Shown: positions 34,849 to 43,441 of the stretch, in pieces
Numbering within the stretch: position 1 is the stretch's first letter
Layout of the letters: every line of letters starts with the position of its first letter
From: an uncultured Bacteroidales bacterium
Lineage (GTDB): Bacteria > Bacteroidota > Bacteroidia > Bacteroidales > FEN-979
NCBI GenBank assembly: GCA_903929315.1
Contig: CAIYUC010000050.1
Coordinates: 1-62,938 of the forward strand
Direction of reading: 5' to 3'
DNA: 62,938 nucleotides
Program-made: the position numbers and the translations under genes
The notes under the pieces: model-generated
Told to the model about the DNA's origin: nothing
The model's database searches: none
The model's input: the letters and a program-made list of their open reading frames with translations, nothing else

Positions 34849-35743
34849 TTAGCCTTTGGGCTGTCTTATCATTGCTTTATCCTTGCAAACATCAAATTCC
34901 ACCTGAAGGGTTGTATGGGTAATACGGAATTTTTTTCTTAATATTCCCTCAACTTCTTTCAGTAATTTACTGGATTCACTCAACAAAAGATCATCTGAGG
35001 TTTCAATACAGGATGTCATGATCCTGGAGTCGCCAACAATGAACATGATGGATATTCCGGATCATTGGATGTTCTTCAAGAAAAATTTTGATCTCATCCA
35101 AATGGAGATTTTCGGGCGTGCTTTGCATAAGGATATCGATGGATTCACGCAAGATATTATATGCCTGAATGATAATCACGATACTGATGATAAGCGTTAA
35201 CAAAGGGTCAATCCATAAGACCTTTGTATAATAGATAAGCAAGGCGCCTCCAATAACTGCCACCGAAGATAATGTGTCGCCCAGCAGATGTACATAGGCT
35301 GCTTTAATATTCAGGTTTTTATTCGAGTCACGTTGCAGAAACAACATGGAGATCAGGTTTGCGATCAGCCCGATAATTGCAATAATAAGCATCAGGGTTG
35401 ACCGGACGGGTTCCGGATGAAGAAATCGCAGGATGCCCTCGTAAATAAGATAAAGGGAAATCGCCGTCAGAACCGATGCATTAATGAATGCCGAAAGTAT
35501 CTCAAATCGTTTAAAACCGAAGGTGCGTCTGGCATCGGGTTTTCTACCACTGAAATTATTCGCCAACCAGGCAAGTATCAAAGCAAGGGTATCACTCAGG
35601 TTATGAATAGCATCTGAAACCAGCGCAAGGCTATTGGAAAAAATCCCACCGACAATCTCAACCAGTGTAATCAACCCATTCAGCAGGATAGTGATAAATA
35701 CTCTGCCTGAAGGATTTTCAAGATTATGTGAATAATTTCCCAT
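34849..35743 (-). pseudogene. CDF-family cation efflux transporter (CzcD/ZitB-like), frameshifted
   Basis: The main frame (35743 to 35003) encodes the six-helix CDF membrane domain with metal-site residues in LVSDAIHNLSD and AAYVHLLGDTLSS, then ends prematurely after HHVHCWRLQDHDILY. The rest of the cytoplasmic domain (SDDLLLSESSKLLKEVEGIL...ITHTTLQVEFDVC) continues in another frame from about 35026 to 34849. A few residues at the join also appear missing. Either a recently frameshifted pseudogene or a sequence error. The intact protein would export Zn/Co/Cd/Fe. Confidence 0.85.
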
Positions 35744-35756
35744 ATCACGTATACTT

Positions 35757-36371
35757 CTATCTGTATGCCGTAACTAAAAAAACCGGATACTCCTTTGTTT
35801 TTTCCGCAGAAACCTCTTTACGGATAACGAAGCATGATTCAACTTTACTGTTGTGAAAACCTTGTTGAAGGATAATAGCAGTCAGCTTCTCCGGGTCAAA
35901 TCCACGGTGTACATTCATATCACCATCATGAAAAGAGCCATCCTCCTGGTAAAGGTCAGCAATTGCCAATATTCCTCCGGGCGTCAATAAATGGTAGAAT
36001 TTCTTGAAGATGGCATTTATATCCTTTATATGATGCAATACCATTTGGCTATAAATGATATCGAATGGATTACCATTGTATTCATCCATTTCAAGATTCA
36101 AGAACAATGTTTTGAATTTCGAATGTTCACCTGTCTCCATCTTTTGTTCAGCCATATTCAGCATTTCCCTGGAGCTATCTACCAGAGTAATCTCAGAAAA
36201 CCAGTCCTTCAGGTAAAAACTGAGTAGCCCTGTACCGGCTCCAAACTCCATAGCTTTCATGTTTGGTCTGAACGGAATCATTTTCTGCAGTTGGCCGGCA
36301 ACAGCAATTGTCCGTTCAAGATGCATCTTGTTTTTATCCCATTCTAGTGCTTTTTGATCGAATTCGTTCAT
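35757..36371 (-). CDS. SAM-dependent class I methyltransferase
   Basis: 204 residues. Motif I MEFGAGTGLLSFYL (about residue 41), motif II ITLVDSSREMLNMA, then FDIIYSQMVLHHIKD and LLTPGGILAIADLY. This is the Methyltransf_11/UbiE-type fold. The substrate is unknown. It lies between a NifX-like gene and the CDF gene on the same strand, probably in the operon that starts at 37374. Confidence 0.9.
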   Translation of the reverse strand: MNEFDQKALEWDKNKMHLERTIAVAGQLQKMIPFRPNMKAMEFGAGTGLLSFYLKDWFSEITLVDSSREMLNMAEQKMETGEHSKFKTLFLNLEMDEYNGNPFDIIYSQMVLHHIKDINAIFKKFYHLLTPGGILAIADLYQEDGSFHDGDMNVHRGFDPEKLTAIILQQGFHNSKVESCFVIRKEVSAEKTKEYPVFLVTAYR

Positions 36372-36383
36372 ACAGTTCCTTCA

Positions 36384-36785
36384 TTATTCATGATGGATGC
36401 AAGCTTCCTTATCACTGATCAATTTATCCGCTAAAAACAGCTCAACAGCTTTACGGGTTTCCATCTGAGTGGTGTTATAGATCTTTTTACCGGCGTTGGT
36501 AAGGTCGTCCACTAACCGGCGTCCCATACCTCCTGCAATTACCACTTCACAATCATTCAATGCATTCAATATTCTATTGTGAGAATGTTGGGCATGTTCC
36601 TCATGCTCAGCACCATGATGCTGATGGTTCTGATGCTGCCCTAATGCATGACCGGTAAAGTTGTTGAGTCGATACTCCTGATTGACAATCTGACCGTCTG
36701 CAACCTCAAAAATTGTAAATCCTAACGTTCTTCCAAAATGTTGACATAAATAGGTTCCTTCGTCACTGGGAATCGCGATTTTCAT
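36384..36785 (-). CDS. NifX/dinitrogenase cofactor-like protein with His-rich insert
   Basis: 133 residues starting MKIAIPSDEGTYLCQHFGRT, the common standalone dinitrogenase iron-molybdenum cofactor family. A histidine-rich stretch (HQNHQHHGAEHEEHAQHSH, about residues 51-70) and a terminal CIHHE suggest metal binding. Overlaps the DUF134 gene upstream by 23 bases. DUF134 regulators are frequently next to NifX-like genes. Confidence 0.88.
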   Translation of the reverse strand: MKIAIPSDEGTYLCQHFGRTLGFTIFEVADGQIVNQEYRLNNFTGHALGQHQNHQHHGAEHEEHAQHSHNRILNALNDCEVVIAGGMGRRLVDDLTNAGKKIYNTTQMETRKAVELFLADKLISDKEACIHHE

Positions 36786-37374
36786 TTTTTATTCCTTTCT
36801 TTTTAAGATATAATTGATGATGATAACTGTTTTCCCTGATCATTTTTTTTCCACATTGGGGACAAACACTTTCCCTACATGGCACGCCCGGCTGATGAGG
36901 GATCTTTGTATTGCAATGGAGGCAAATACAAAAGCCGGGACCGTCTTCCTGTTTTTGTTGATCCATTTTAATTGATTTTTTTGATAATGGTCTGATTTTA
37001 TCTGATTTGCAATATGAGCATGAAACCATTTCTTTTTCGCTGATCAGCAGTTTATGACATGCTTCACAGCGGTACCAGAACTCGTTAGTATGATAATCGC
37101 CTCCTTCGATAAAAATAGCTTTACCATCTACGAAAGCTTCAGCAATGGTCCTGCGGGCTTTTTCGTAAATCCGTGTCAGGGTCGGACGCGATACCGCCAT
37201 CTCACGGGCTGCCTCCAGCTGGGTCATGCCCATATAATCCAATAGCCGGATAACTTCATATTCTTCGAAAAACAGAATAACCGGCTCAAGATCGGAGATC
37301 GGAATCCCAAATGGCTTGAATCCCTCCATTAAGGGAGGATTGGTTACATTACGTTTTCTCTTTGGTCGTGGCAT
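36763..37374 (-). CDS. DUF134 DNA-binding protein with C-terminal zinc ribbons
   Basis: 203 residues. N-terminal DUF134 helix-turn-helix domain, sigma-factor region-4-like (EEYEVIRLLDYMGMTQLEAA, MAVSRPTLTRIYEKARRTI). The C-terminal half carries two zinc-ribbon-like cysteine sets (CEACHKLL...CSYC and CICLHC...CPQCGKK), beyond the usual ~100-residue DUF134 length. Likely a transcriptional regulator. A TGAACATAAGTTCA palindrome lies 26 bases upstream and recurs ahead of neighbouring genes, which makes it the best in-window candidate for that operator's binding protein. Confidence 0.88.
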   Translation of the reverse strand: MPRPKRKRNVTNPPLMEGFKPFGIPISDLEPVILFFEEYEVIRLLDYMGMTQLEAAREMAVSRPTLTRIYEKARRTIAEAFVDGKAIFIEGGDYHTNEFWYRCEACHKLLISEKEMVSCSYCKSDKIRPLSKKSIKMDQQKQEDGPGFCICLHCNTKIPHQPGVPCRESVCPQCGKKMIRENSYHHQLYLKKKGIKNENRDSQ

Positions 37375-37399
37375 TATACTACAAGATAAATAATATTTA

Positions 37400-37413
37400 T
37401 GAACATAAGTTCA
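37400..37413. promoter_or_regulatory. TGAAC-N4-GTTCA operator upstream of the DUF134 gene
   Basis: TGAACATAAGTTCA; overlaps the stop codon of the thioesterase gene and sits 26 bases before the DUF134 start. Sister sites at 38402-38415 and 40621-40634. Confidence 0.6.
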
Positions 37414-37812
37414 ATGAGCATTCCGACTTAAAGGAACAGGAGATAATTCGTCATTGCAGGAAGCAAAGACAAAATCCGCCTCCATCATTCTTTCGCGGCG
37501 TTGAGAATACATATCCTCAGAAAAAACTTCAACTTTAATAAATAATTTGACATTCCCGGTCTTTACGATTTTACCGACAATTTCAAGAATAGTATTCGGT
37601 AAAATGGGTTTTAAAAAGCGGATATTCCCAATCTTTACGGTGATCATACGCTGACGGGTATACCGGGTTGCAGTTATAAAGGCCACCTCATCCAGCCATT
37701 GCATGGCTTCTCCCCCGAAAAATGTTCCATTGGAATTAAGGTGTTTGGGAAATACTACCTTGAATTGCTGCGTTTGAAAGATATTATCCGGAATATTACT
37801 TTTGTTTGTCAA
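37411..37812 (-). CDS. Acyl-CoA thioesterase (hotdog fold)
   Basis: 133 residues with the cytosolic acyl-CoA hydrolase pattern: KVVFPKHLNSNGTFFGGEAMQWLDEVAFITATRY and the second strand pair VKIGNIRFLKPILPNTILEI. The N-terminal HLNSNGTFFGG loop is the active-site region of this family. Overlaps the upstream NifX-like gene by 4 bases (ATGA). Physiological acyl-CoA unknown. Confidence 0.9.
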   Translation of the reverse strand: MTNKSNIPDNIFQTQQFKVVFPKHLNSNGTFFGGEAMQWLDEVAFITATRYTRQRMITVKIGNIRFLKPILPNTILEIVGKIVKTGNVKLFIKVEVFSEDMYSQRRERMMEADFVFASCNDELSPVPLSRNAH

Positions 37813-38147
37813 AGCTCAGATATTATTTGCTTTCTCTTAATAATGCGAATGATATCTCCGACTGTTTTGCTGCAATCGGTAAGCAAGGTCATCTTAATAT
37901 CATGATTCACCATTTCCTGCTGAACTCTTGTGCCAAAGTTCGCTGAGATAATATGTTTAACGTCCTTCGCAATCAAACACTCCAATATTGCCTCGCCGGC
38001 GCACTCCTTTTTTTCCTTGTCACAGTTTTCGAAAATTTCAATGGTATCTGTTTCATCATCATAAATATGGAAGAAACAACACCTTCCAAAGTGACAGGCA
38101 ACAGGAGAGGTCAGGTCTTTATCCTGGCCAGAAATAGCTGTTTTCAT
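37809..38147 (-). CDS. NifX/dinitrogenase cofactor-like protein
   Basis: 112 residues starting MKTAISGQDKDLTSPVACHFGRC, with CAGEAILECLIAKDVKHIISANFG. Typical standalone member of the dinitrogenase iron-molybdenum cofactor family. Lies 12 bases after the DUF5320 gene, a frequent neighbour of this family. No nitrogenase is visible. A general metal or iron-sulfur handling role is likely but unproven. Confidence 0.85.
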   Translation of the reverse strand: MKTAISGQDKDLTSPVACHFGRCCFFHIYDDETDTIEIFENCDKEKKECAGEAILECLIAKDVKHIISANFGTRVQQEMVNHDIKMTLLTDCSKTVGDIIRIIKRKQIISEL

Positions 38148-38158
38148 AAGATGGTTTT

Positions 38159-38356
38159 TTAAAGTTTATTTTCACCGTATTGTAACCTTCGTCCTTTTCC
38201 CTTACCCCCTCCCGATTTCCGTTTTAATCCCATTCCTTTTCCTAATTGAAATTCCTGAGAATCAGCAGTCGTTTCAGCAGGTTTCCTGCAACTGCCTAAG
38301 CCTCTTCCGGTGCGGGTACCTTTACCCTCAGGACCGGTGTGGTTCATCTGTGGCAT
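38159..38356 (-). CDS. DUF5320 family small protein
   Basis: 65 residues, glycine- and arginine-rich: GPEGKGTRTGRGLGSC matches the DUF5320 N-terminal signature (GPxGxGxxTGRGxGxC). Low complexity, probably disordered, with a single cysteine. First gene of the minus-strand group. The promoter element CAAAAGTA at 38376-38383 (TACTTTTG on the minus strand) lies 20 bases upstream. Confidence 0.8.
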   Translation of the reverse strand: MPQMNHTGPEGKGTRTGRGLGSCRKPAETTADSQEFQLGKGMGLKRKSGGGKGKGRRLQYGENKL

Positions 38357-38375
38357 AATCTTTTAATTTTTTTTA

Positions 38376-38424
38376 CAAAAGTACAACAAATTTTATCATT
38401 ATGAACAAATGTTCATTACTTTTG
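38376..38424. promoter_or_regulatory. Divergent promoters flanking a TGAAC-N4-GTTCA operator
   Basis: The minus-strand -7 TACTTTTG (38376-38383) serves the DUF5320 gene. The plus-strand -7 TACTTTTG (38417-38424) serves the DUF4405 gene. Between them lies ATGAACAAATGTTCAT (38401-38416), placed to overlap both -33 regions. Confidence 0.65.
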
Positions 38425-38469
38425 TAAACAATTTTAATAGGTACCTCAATAAGGTATAAAAATAACATT

Positions 38470-39180
38470 ATGAAAAAATCGACACTAAATTTTTTAATAA
38501 ATGCTCTAATGTTCCTATGTATGTCAGCTATCGCCGGCATTGGATTCTTAATGAAATATATATTGATTCCCGGACAAGAAAGATGGATTAAATATGGGAG
38601 TAATGTTGGACTTTATTTATTTGGACTGGACAGACATGAATGGGGTACTATTCATCTAATAATTGGATTTATTTTACTTAGCCTATTAGTATTGCATATT
38701 ATTTTGCATTGGAATGCTATTTTAAATATTTATAATAAGTTATTTAAAATAAAAACTGTCAAAATTATCATAGCCATATTATTCATCATTATTTCAGCTA
38801 TTTTGATTTTTATTCCTTTTGTAATAACTCCTGATGTAATTGAAAGTGAGCGTGGGCAAGGAAGACATGGGACTATATATAATGAAAGTCCAAAATCAGA
38901 AAATAACAGTATATCTTTGAATAAGGAAAAAATCCATTATTATGACACCTCCCTGGAAAAGCATAAGCATTCTAATCCATTAATTGAAGTAAAAGGCTTT
39001 ATGACACTTGCTGAAGTATCAAAAAAATACAATGTCCCGTCGGAAATCATAAAAATTAAACTTAATATTCCAAATTCTGTTTCAGATAACCAAAAATTTG
39101 GTTTGTTAAGAAATAAATATGATTTTACTATGAGTGATGTGGAAAAAATAATTGATGAATACAATACAAAAAGAAAATAA
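38470..39180 (+). CDS. DUF4405 membrane protein
   Basis: 236 residues. Three to four transmembrane segments: LNFLINALMFLCMSAIAGIG, WGTIHLIIGFILLSLLVLHIILHWNAI and VKIIIAILFIIISAILIFI. Histidines in HEWGTIHLIIG and LHIILHW suggest heme b ligation, as in DUF4405/cytochrome-b561-like proteins. The soluble C-terminus (GFMTLAEVSKKYNVPSEIIK...) is a conserved tail. Probably a membrane redox protein. Partner unknown. Confidence 0.8.
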   Translation: MKKSTLNFLINALMFLCMSAIAGIGFLMKYILIPGQERWIKYGSNVGLYLFGLDRHEWGTIHLIIGFILLSLLVLHIILHWNAILNIYNKLFKIKTVKIIIAILFIIISAILIFIPFVITPDVIESERGQGRHGTIYNESPKSENNSISLNKEKIHYYDTSLEKHKHSNPLIEVKGFMTLAEVSKKYNVPSEIIKIKLNIPNSVSDNQKFGLLRNKYDFTMSDVEKIIDEYNTKRK

Positions 39181-39310
39181 ACTAGTTTGGCAACATGCCG
39201 TCAACTGCAACAAAGCTAATGCAAAGTTGCTTAAAAAAGGCGCTGCTTTTGCTGCGTTTGCCGTCGAAGCGAAAGTGCTTGGGATGCTAATTTACAAATA
39301 TCTATGAATT

Positions 39311-39754
39311 ATGGAAAAAGTAAAGATTGGTATTATTATTTGTGACCGGTATCATAGTTGTGTAGGGGGAAAATGTTTCAAAGCTGCTCAAAACCGCGAA
39401 GGTGCATTCTCTATTTATAAAAACCAGGAAGTGGAGGTAGCTGGCTTTACAACCTGTGGCGGTTGTCCGGGTGGGAACATTGAATATGCCCCAGAGGAAA
39501 TGAAGAAAAACGGGGTTACGCATATCCATTTTGCCACCGGATTTATTGTAGGTTATCCACCCTGTCCTTATATGGAATCCTTTGAACAGTTCATTACAGA
39601 AAAATATGGGATGAAGGTTGTTTTTGGCACTCATCCAATTCCACAAAAATATTTTATCACACACAACAAACTCAAGACCTGGGAAAAACCTTTTTTTAAG
39701 AAAATTATTCAACCTACAATAACCAATGAACAAACGCGACTAAACTACGATTAA
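39311..39754 (+). CDS. CGGC-domain protein
   Basis: 147 residues. Contains IGIIICDRYHSCVGGKCFKAA and FTTCGGCPGGNIEYAPEEM, the cysteine pattern of the CGGC domain, proposed to bind metal. No signal peptide. Followed after 15 bases by the Mrp-like ATPase. The 130 bases before it hold no clear feature. Confidence 0.85.
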   Translation: MEKVKIGIIICDRYHSCVGGKCFKAAQNREGAFSIYKNQEVEVAGFTTCGGCPGGNIEYAPEEMKKNGVTHIHFATGFIVGYPPCPYMESFEQFITEKYGMKVVFGTHPIPQKYFITHNKLKTWEKPFFKKIIQPTITNEQTRLNYD

Positions 39755-39769
39755 TATAAACAGATTACT

Positions 39770-40579
39770 ATGAGTCAACTTTTTGAAAAAATCCCCATGG
39801 AAGGGGTTAAAAATATTATCGTCATTGCTTCCGGAAAAGGCGGCGTGGGAAAATCAACGGTTGCCGCTAACCTCGCCATTGCTTTTGCACGTAACGGCCT
39901 GAGAACTGCCTTGGTGGATGCCGATATTTATGGGCCAACTATTCCGAAAATGTTTGGACTGGAAAACGAAAGGCCTGATGTGACCTCTTTCGGTGATAAA
40001 GAGATGATGTTTCCGATTGAGAAGTATGGTGTGAAGATAATGTCGATAGGGTTCTTTGTCGCTCCAAACCAATCTTTAATTTGGCGTGGACCGATGGCGT
40101 CCAATGCCATGACACAATTATTTGAAAACACACAATGGGGAGAGATTGATTACATGGTAGTAGATTTCCCTCCAGGCACAGGAGATATTCAACTCACTTC
40201 CGTTCAAAAACTGAACCTGACCGGGGCTATTATTGTTACCACTCCGCAGGAAATCGCCCTGAATGATGTTCGTAAAGCTGCTTCCATGTTCACAAATCCA
40301 GATATTAATGTTCCAATCTTAGGTGTTATTGAGAATATGTCGTGGTTTACTCCTGCAAAACACCCGGATGAAAAGTATTTTATTTTTGGAAAGGATGGCG
40401 GCCAAAAAATTGCATCTGAATATCATACTCAACTGCTCGGACAATTACCTCTGGTAATTGAAGTGGGCGAAGCTGCAGAACATGGTAAGAGTATTTTCAG
40501 TCAAAGCAATAAAGAAGTTGTATCTGTATTTGAAAATATTGCCAGGAAATTAATTGGTTACCCTGAAACACAACAATGA
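39770..40579 (+). CDS. Mrp/NBP35 family iron-sulfur carrier ATPase
   Basis: 269 residues with the deviant Walker A of the family, SGKGGVGKSTVAANLA (about residue 23), VDADIYGPTIPKMFG, WRGPMASNAM and VVDFPPGTGDIQLT. The C-terminal CxxC seen in some NBP35 proteins is not present. Thought to bind and transfer [4Fe-4S] clusters, which fits the exceptional density of Fe-S proteins in this region. Confidence 0.93.
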   Translation: MSQLFEKIPMEGVKNIIVIASGKGGVGKSTVAANLAIAFARNGLRTALVDADIYGPTIPKMFGLENERPDVTSFGDKEMMFPIEKYGVKIMSIGFFVAPNQSLIWRGPMASNAMTQLFENTQWGEIDYMVVDFPPGTGDIQLTSVQKLNLTGAIIVTTPQEIALNDVRKAASMFTNPDINVPILGVIENMSWFTPAKHPDEKYFIFGKDGGQKIASEYHTQLLGQLPLVIEVGEAAEHGKSIFSQSNKEVVSVFENIARKLIGYPETQQ

Positions 40580-40617
40580 TTACTTTCTAATGAACTGCAA
40601 AATAAGATAAATTTGCA

Positions 40618-40643
40618 TTATGAACAAATGTTCATTATTTTTG
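40618..40643 (+). promoter_or_regulatory. TGAAC-N4-GTTCA operator next to a -7 element
   Basis: ATTATGAACAAATGTTCAT is immediately followed by TATTTTTG (40636-40643). The arrangement is nearly base-for-base the same as at 38398-38424. Confidence 0.65.
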
Positions 40644-40683
40644 CAAATTATAAATCCTATTGTATAACTTAACAGTTACTAAC

Positions 40684-41865
40684 ATGAATCTTGAAGATGC
40701 AGGCTTTTCCACAAAGTTAATCCATGCCGGAGAAATTGAAGATCAATTCGGAAGCGCTACAGTACCAATTTACCAAACCTCAACTTTTCGCTTTAAAAGT
40801 GCGCAACACGGAGCCGATTGCTTTTCAGGTGCAAGCGATGGCTATATTTATACCAGGATTGCAAATCCGACCATCCGTGCATTAGAACAAAACATTGCCG
40901 CCCTGGAAAATGGATTCGGTGGAATAGCCACCAGTTCCGGGATGGCGGCCATTACCAGTGTTTACATGGCACTGTTAAATGGAGGAGATCACATCATCAG
41001 TACCGCTGCGGTTTATGGACCGGCACGGGGCGTCCTGGAACAGGATTTTGCCCGTTTTCAGGTTGAAGCATCGTTTGTCAATACCGCGGATATTGAGGAA
41101 ATTAAAAAGGCAATCCAGCCAAACAGCAAAGTGCTTTACATTGAGACACCTGCAAATCCCACGATGGAAATTACAGACATCGCTGCTTGCGCTGTAATTG
41201 CCAAGGAACATGGACTGGTGTTGGTCGTGGATAATACGTTTTGCACTCCCTATCTGCAAAAACCATTGGATCTTGGGGCAGATGTCGTGCTTCATTCCGT
41301 TACTAAGTTCATCAATGGTCACGCCGATATTGTAGGTGGGATTATCATTACTAAAGAATCTGTTTTGTACAAAAAAATCCGTCATTGCATGGTGTATATG
41401 GGGTGCAATATGGATCCACACCAGGCATATATGGTTTTAAGGGGTGTAAAGACATTGTCAGTGCGAATCGATCGTAATCAGGATAATGCAATTAAAGTGG
41501 CAGCTTTTCTTGAGACCCATCCGAAAGTTTCCTGGATTAAGTACCCCGGATTAGCCTCTCATCCACAATTTGAATTGGCGAAGCGACAGATGTCAGGACC
41601 CGGTTCAATTATCAGCTTTGGATTGAAGGGTGGCCTTGAAGCAGGCAGAAAGCTTATGGATAATGTACATTTGGCAGTTCTTGCTGTTTCATTGGGAGGT
41701 GTAGAATCGCTGATCCAGCATCCGGCCTCTATGACACATGCTGGCATTTCAGTAGAAGATAAGCAAGAAGCAGGAATTACCGACGACCTTGTCAGGTTTT
41801 CAGTGGGAATTGAAAATGCTGAGAATATCATCAATGATTTGAGACAGGCGTTGGAGAAAGTCTGA
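40684..41865 (+). CDS. Cys/Met metabolism PLP-dependent enzyme (methionine gamma-lyase / cystathionine gamma-synthase family)
   Basis: About 393 residues from the ATG at 40684; the TTG at 40660 is rejected. Family blocks are TVPIYQTSTFRF, ARIANPT-like YTRIANPTIRALE, SSGMAAI, VVDNTFCTPYLQKP and the PLP lysine in LHSVTKFINGHADIVGG (about residue 205). The active-site loop reads YGPARG, where methionine gamma-lyases have YGCT. The cysteine of true lyases is thus absent, and O-acetylhomoserine sulfhydrylase or cystathionine synthase/lyase activity is equally possible. A TGAAC-N4-GTTCA operator and TATTTTTG precede it. Confidence 0.9.
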   Translation: MNLEDAGFSTKLIHAGEIEDQFGSATVPIYQTSTFRFKSAQHGADCFSGASDGYIYTRIANPTIRALEQNIAALENGFGGIATSSGMAAITSVYMALLNGGDHIISTAAVYGPARGVLEQDFARFQVEASFVNTADIEEIKKAIQPNSKVLYIETPANPTMEITDIAACAVIAKEHGLVLVVDNTFCTPYLQKPLDLGADVVLHSVTKFINGHADIVGGIIITKESVLYKKIRHCMVYMGCNMDPHQAYMVLRGVKTLSVRIDRNQDNAIKVAAFLETHPKVSWIKYPGLASHPQFELAKRQMSGPGSIISFGLKGGLEAGRKLMDNVHLAVLAVSLGGVESLIQHPASMTHAGISVEDKQEAGITDDLVRFSVGIENAENIINDLRQALEKV

Positions 41866-41903
41866 AAAGGATATGAAATGCAATGATTGGTTTTTCGTCG
41901 ATT

Positions 41904-42584
41904 TCATCCGTGCATGCTGATCATTATGAGCCTGTCAGGATTGACAAGGGTGACGACTTTCCCTTTCATTTCAATAAGATGGTCTTCTTGAAATTCTTTA
42001 AGCATTCTGGAAACAGTTTCTCTGGTAGTGCCTATCAGGTCACCGAACTCACCGCGGTCTATCGGTAGCCTGAAGGTTTCATCCATATATATTTCGCTAG
42101 AAAAGAAAAGGAGTGTATCGGCAACCAGCCCGGGTATGTGCTTTTGCGACCGGTAAACACATCGCCGGTATTGCAGGAGCTCATTTTTACAAAGGTGAAT
42201 AATGATTTCGTAGGCAAACTTTCCGTTCCGGTCAATTAACATTTTGAAAGTATTGATGTCGATAAAGCAGGCAATGGAATCTTCCAGAGCAGAAACAGAA
42301 TAATGGTTGACCTTATCCACGAGTGTCGTAGGGATCCCTAAATATGCCGGGGCTTTAATAATATTCAGGATCTGATTTTTGTGATTCCATTCCATAGATG
42401 TTTTGACAAGGCCATCTTTCAGGTAAATGATATTTGAAGACAAAGAATCCTGTTTGATAATGACCTCTCCTTTTTTGAATGATGCTTCTGCACAATTTTC
42501 GCCCAATATTCGCAACTGGGACTCATCAAGATGGCCGACAGCTGCGGATTTGATATCGCAGGTTAAACATTTCTCTTTAATCAT
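41904..42584 (-). CDS. Crp/Fnr family transcriptional regulator (second copy)
   Basis: 226 residues, paralogue of 17798-18499. The N-terminus has CLTCDIKSAA (two cysteines), a further cysteine lies in NCAEASF, and SIACFIDI matches the FNR core cysteine position. The recognition helix GTTRETVSRML has the CRP-like R-E-x-x-x-R. Divergent from module B, with a TTGTGA-N6-TCACgt site between them. Likely a redox or gas-responsive regulator of module B and possibly of the whole set. Confidence 0.92.
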   Translation of the reverse strand: MIKEKCLTCDIKSAAVGHLDESQLRILGENCAEASFKKGEVIIKQDSLSSNIIYLKDGLVKTSMEWNHKNQILNIIKAPAYLGIPTTLVDKVNHYSVSALEDSIACFIDINTFKMLIDRNGKFAYEIIIHLCKNELLQYRRCVYRSQKHIPGLVADTLLFFSSEIYMDETFRLPIDRGEFGDLIGTTRETVSRMLKEFQEDHLIEMKGKVVTLVNPDRLIMISMHG

Positions 42585-42616
42585 AAACTTTTTACTGTTT
42601 AATTCTTAGCTGATAT

Positions 42617-42634
42617 TTGTGAGTATGCTCACGT
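42617..42634. promoter_or_regulatory. Crp/Fnr-type site ahead of module B
   Basis: TTGTGAGTATGCTCACGT: TTGTGA-N6-TCAC, last two bases deviate. Lies between the second Crp/Fnr gene (minus) and the DsrE2-like gene (plus). No good TAnnTTTG element was found nearby. Confidence 0.6.
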
Positions 42635-42749
42635 TTTTTCTTAATAAGGATCATATTATATATTAACGCACTCAATGACTCAATCATTATCTGTTAATTT
42701 CTTAACAGCTAATTTAGCAAAAAAATTAATTACTTTAAAATTAAAAAAT

Positions 42750-43166
42750 ATGGCAAAGAAAATGACAATAGCTCTCTATACCGGGAGCTTTGATAAACTA
42801 ACTGCAACAGGTGTCATTATCAATGGTGCCGTTGCCGATGATCTGGATGTAGAGATCTATGTATTGCTCATGGGAGCTAATGCATTTAAGAAAGAAAATA
42901 TCGGGAAAACAGACCACATGGCCGAACTGGCTGATAAAAAAGAGGAGTTCATCGCTTCTTTGAAGCAGCTAAAGGTCTCCACCTGGATGGAATTCTTCAA
43001 ACAGGCAAAAGAGATGGGTAATGTAAAGATCTATATCTGTGGACTGGCCGGAAAGATATGGAACGGCCTTGTGCTGGAAGATTTCAACGAACTGGCAGAT
43101 GATATTTGCGGAATCGGTGAATATATTGCTTCAGCCCAGACTGCAGATGTTAACTTATTCATTTAA
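42750..43166 (+). CDS. DsrE2-like sulfur-transfer protein, module B
   Basis: About 138 residues from the ATG at 42750 (MAKKMTIALYTGSFDKL); the longer frame from 42675 has an unlikely Lys/Leu-rich leader. DsrE-type fold with the conserved cysteine in IYICGLAGKIW (about residue 95) at the persulfide position, plus a second Cys in DDICGIG. Shorter than the module A copy, lacking its N-terminal helix. Followed by tusA. Confidence 0.88.
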   Translation: MAKKMTIALYTGSFDKLTATGVIINGAVADDLDVEIYVLLMGANAFKKENIGKTDHMAELADKKEEFIASLKQLKVSTWMEFFKQAKEMGNVKIYICGLAGKIWNGLVLEDFNELADDICGIGEYIASAQTADVNLFI

Positions 43167-43182
43167 CTTGATTCATACTGCA

Positions 43183-43431
43183 ATGAACACAGAAGAATTA
43201 AAAAAACTGAAACTGGATAAAGTGGTGGATGCCAGGGGCACTGCCTGTCCCGGACCCCTGATGGCCACAAAAAAAGCCATTGGAGAGATGAAGCCCGGTG
43301 AGATTATCGAGGTGCTATCCTCCGATCCGGGTACCAAAAGAGATATTCCCAAATGGGCCGTTAAGAAGGGTTTTGAATATCTGGGGGATATTCTTGAAGA
43401 CGGATATTTCCGTTTATACATAAAGAAATAG
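43183..43431 (+). CDS. tusA: TusA sulfur carrier protein, module B
   Basis: 82 residues. Core VVDARGTACPGPLMATKKAIGE with the CPGP persulfide cysteine as the only cysteine. Very similar to the module A copy, including EELKKLK and GTKRDIPKW. The start at 43183 follows the DsrE2-like stop by 16 bases. Confidence 0.95.
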   Translation: MNTEELKKLKLDKVVDARGTACPGPLMATKKAIGEMKPGEIIEVLSSDPGTKRDIPKWAVKKGFEYLGDILEDGYFRLYIKK

Positions 43432-43441
43432 CAACCATAGG

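Noticed and set aside
18738-38147. Nitrogenase-related locus suggested by four NifX-like genes
   Set aside because: No nifH, nifD, nifK, nifE, nifN or nifB-type gene is visible. NifX-like folds are common outside nitrogen fixation.
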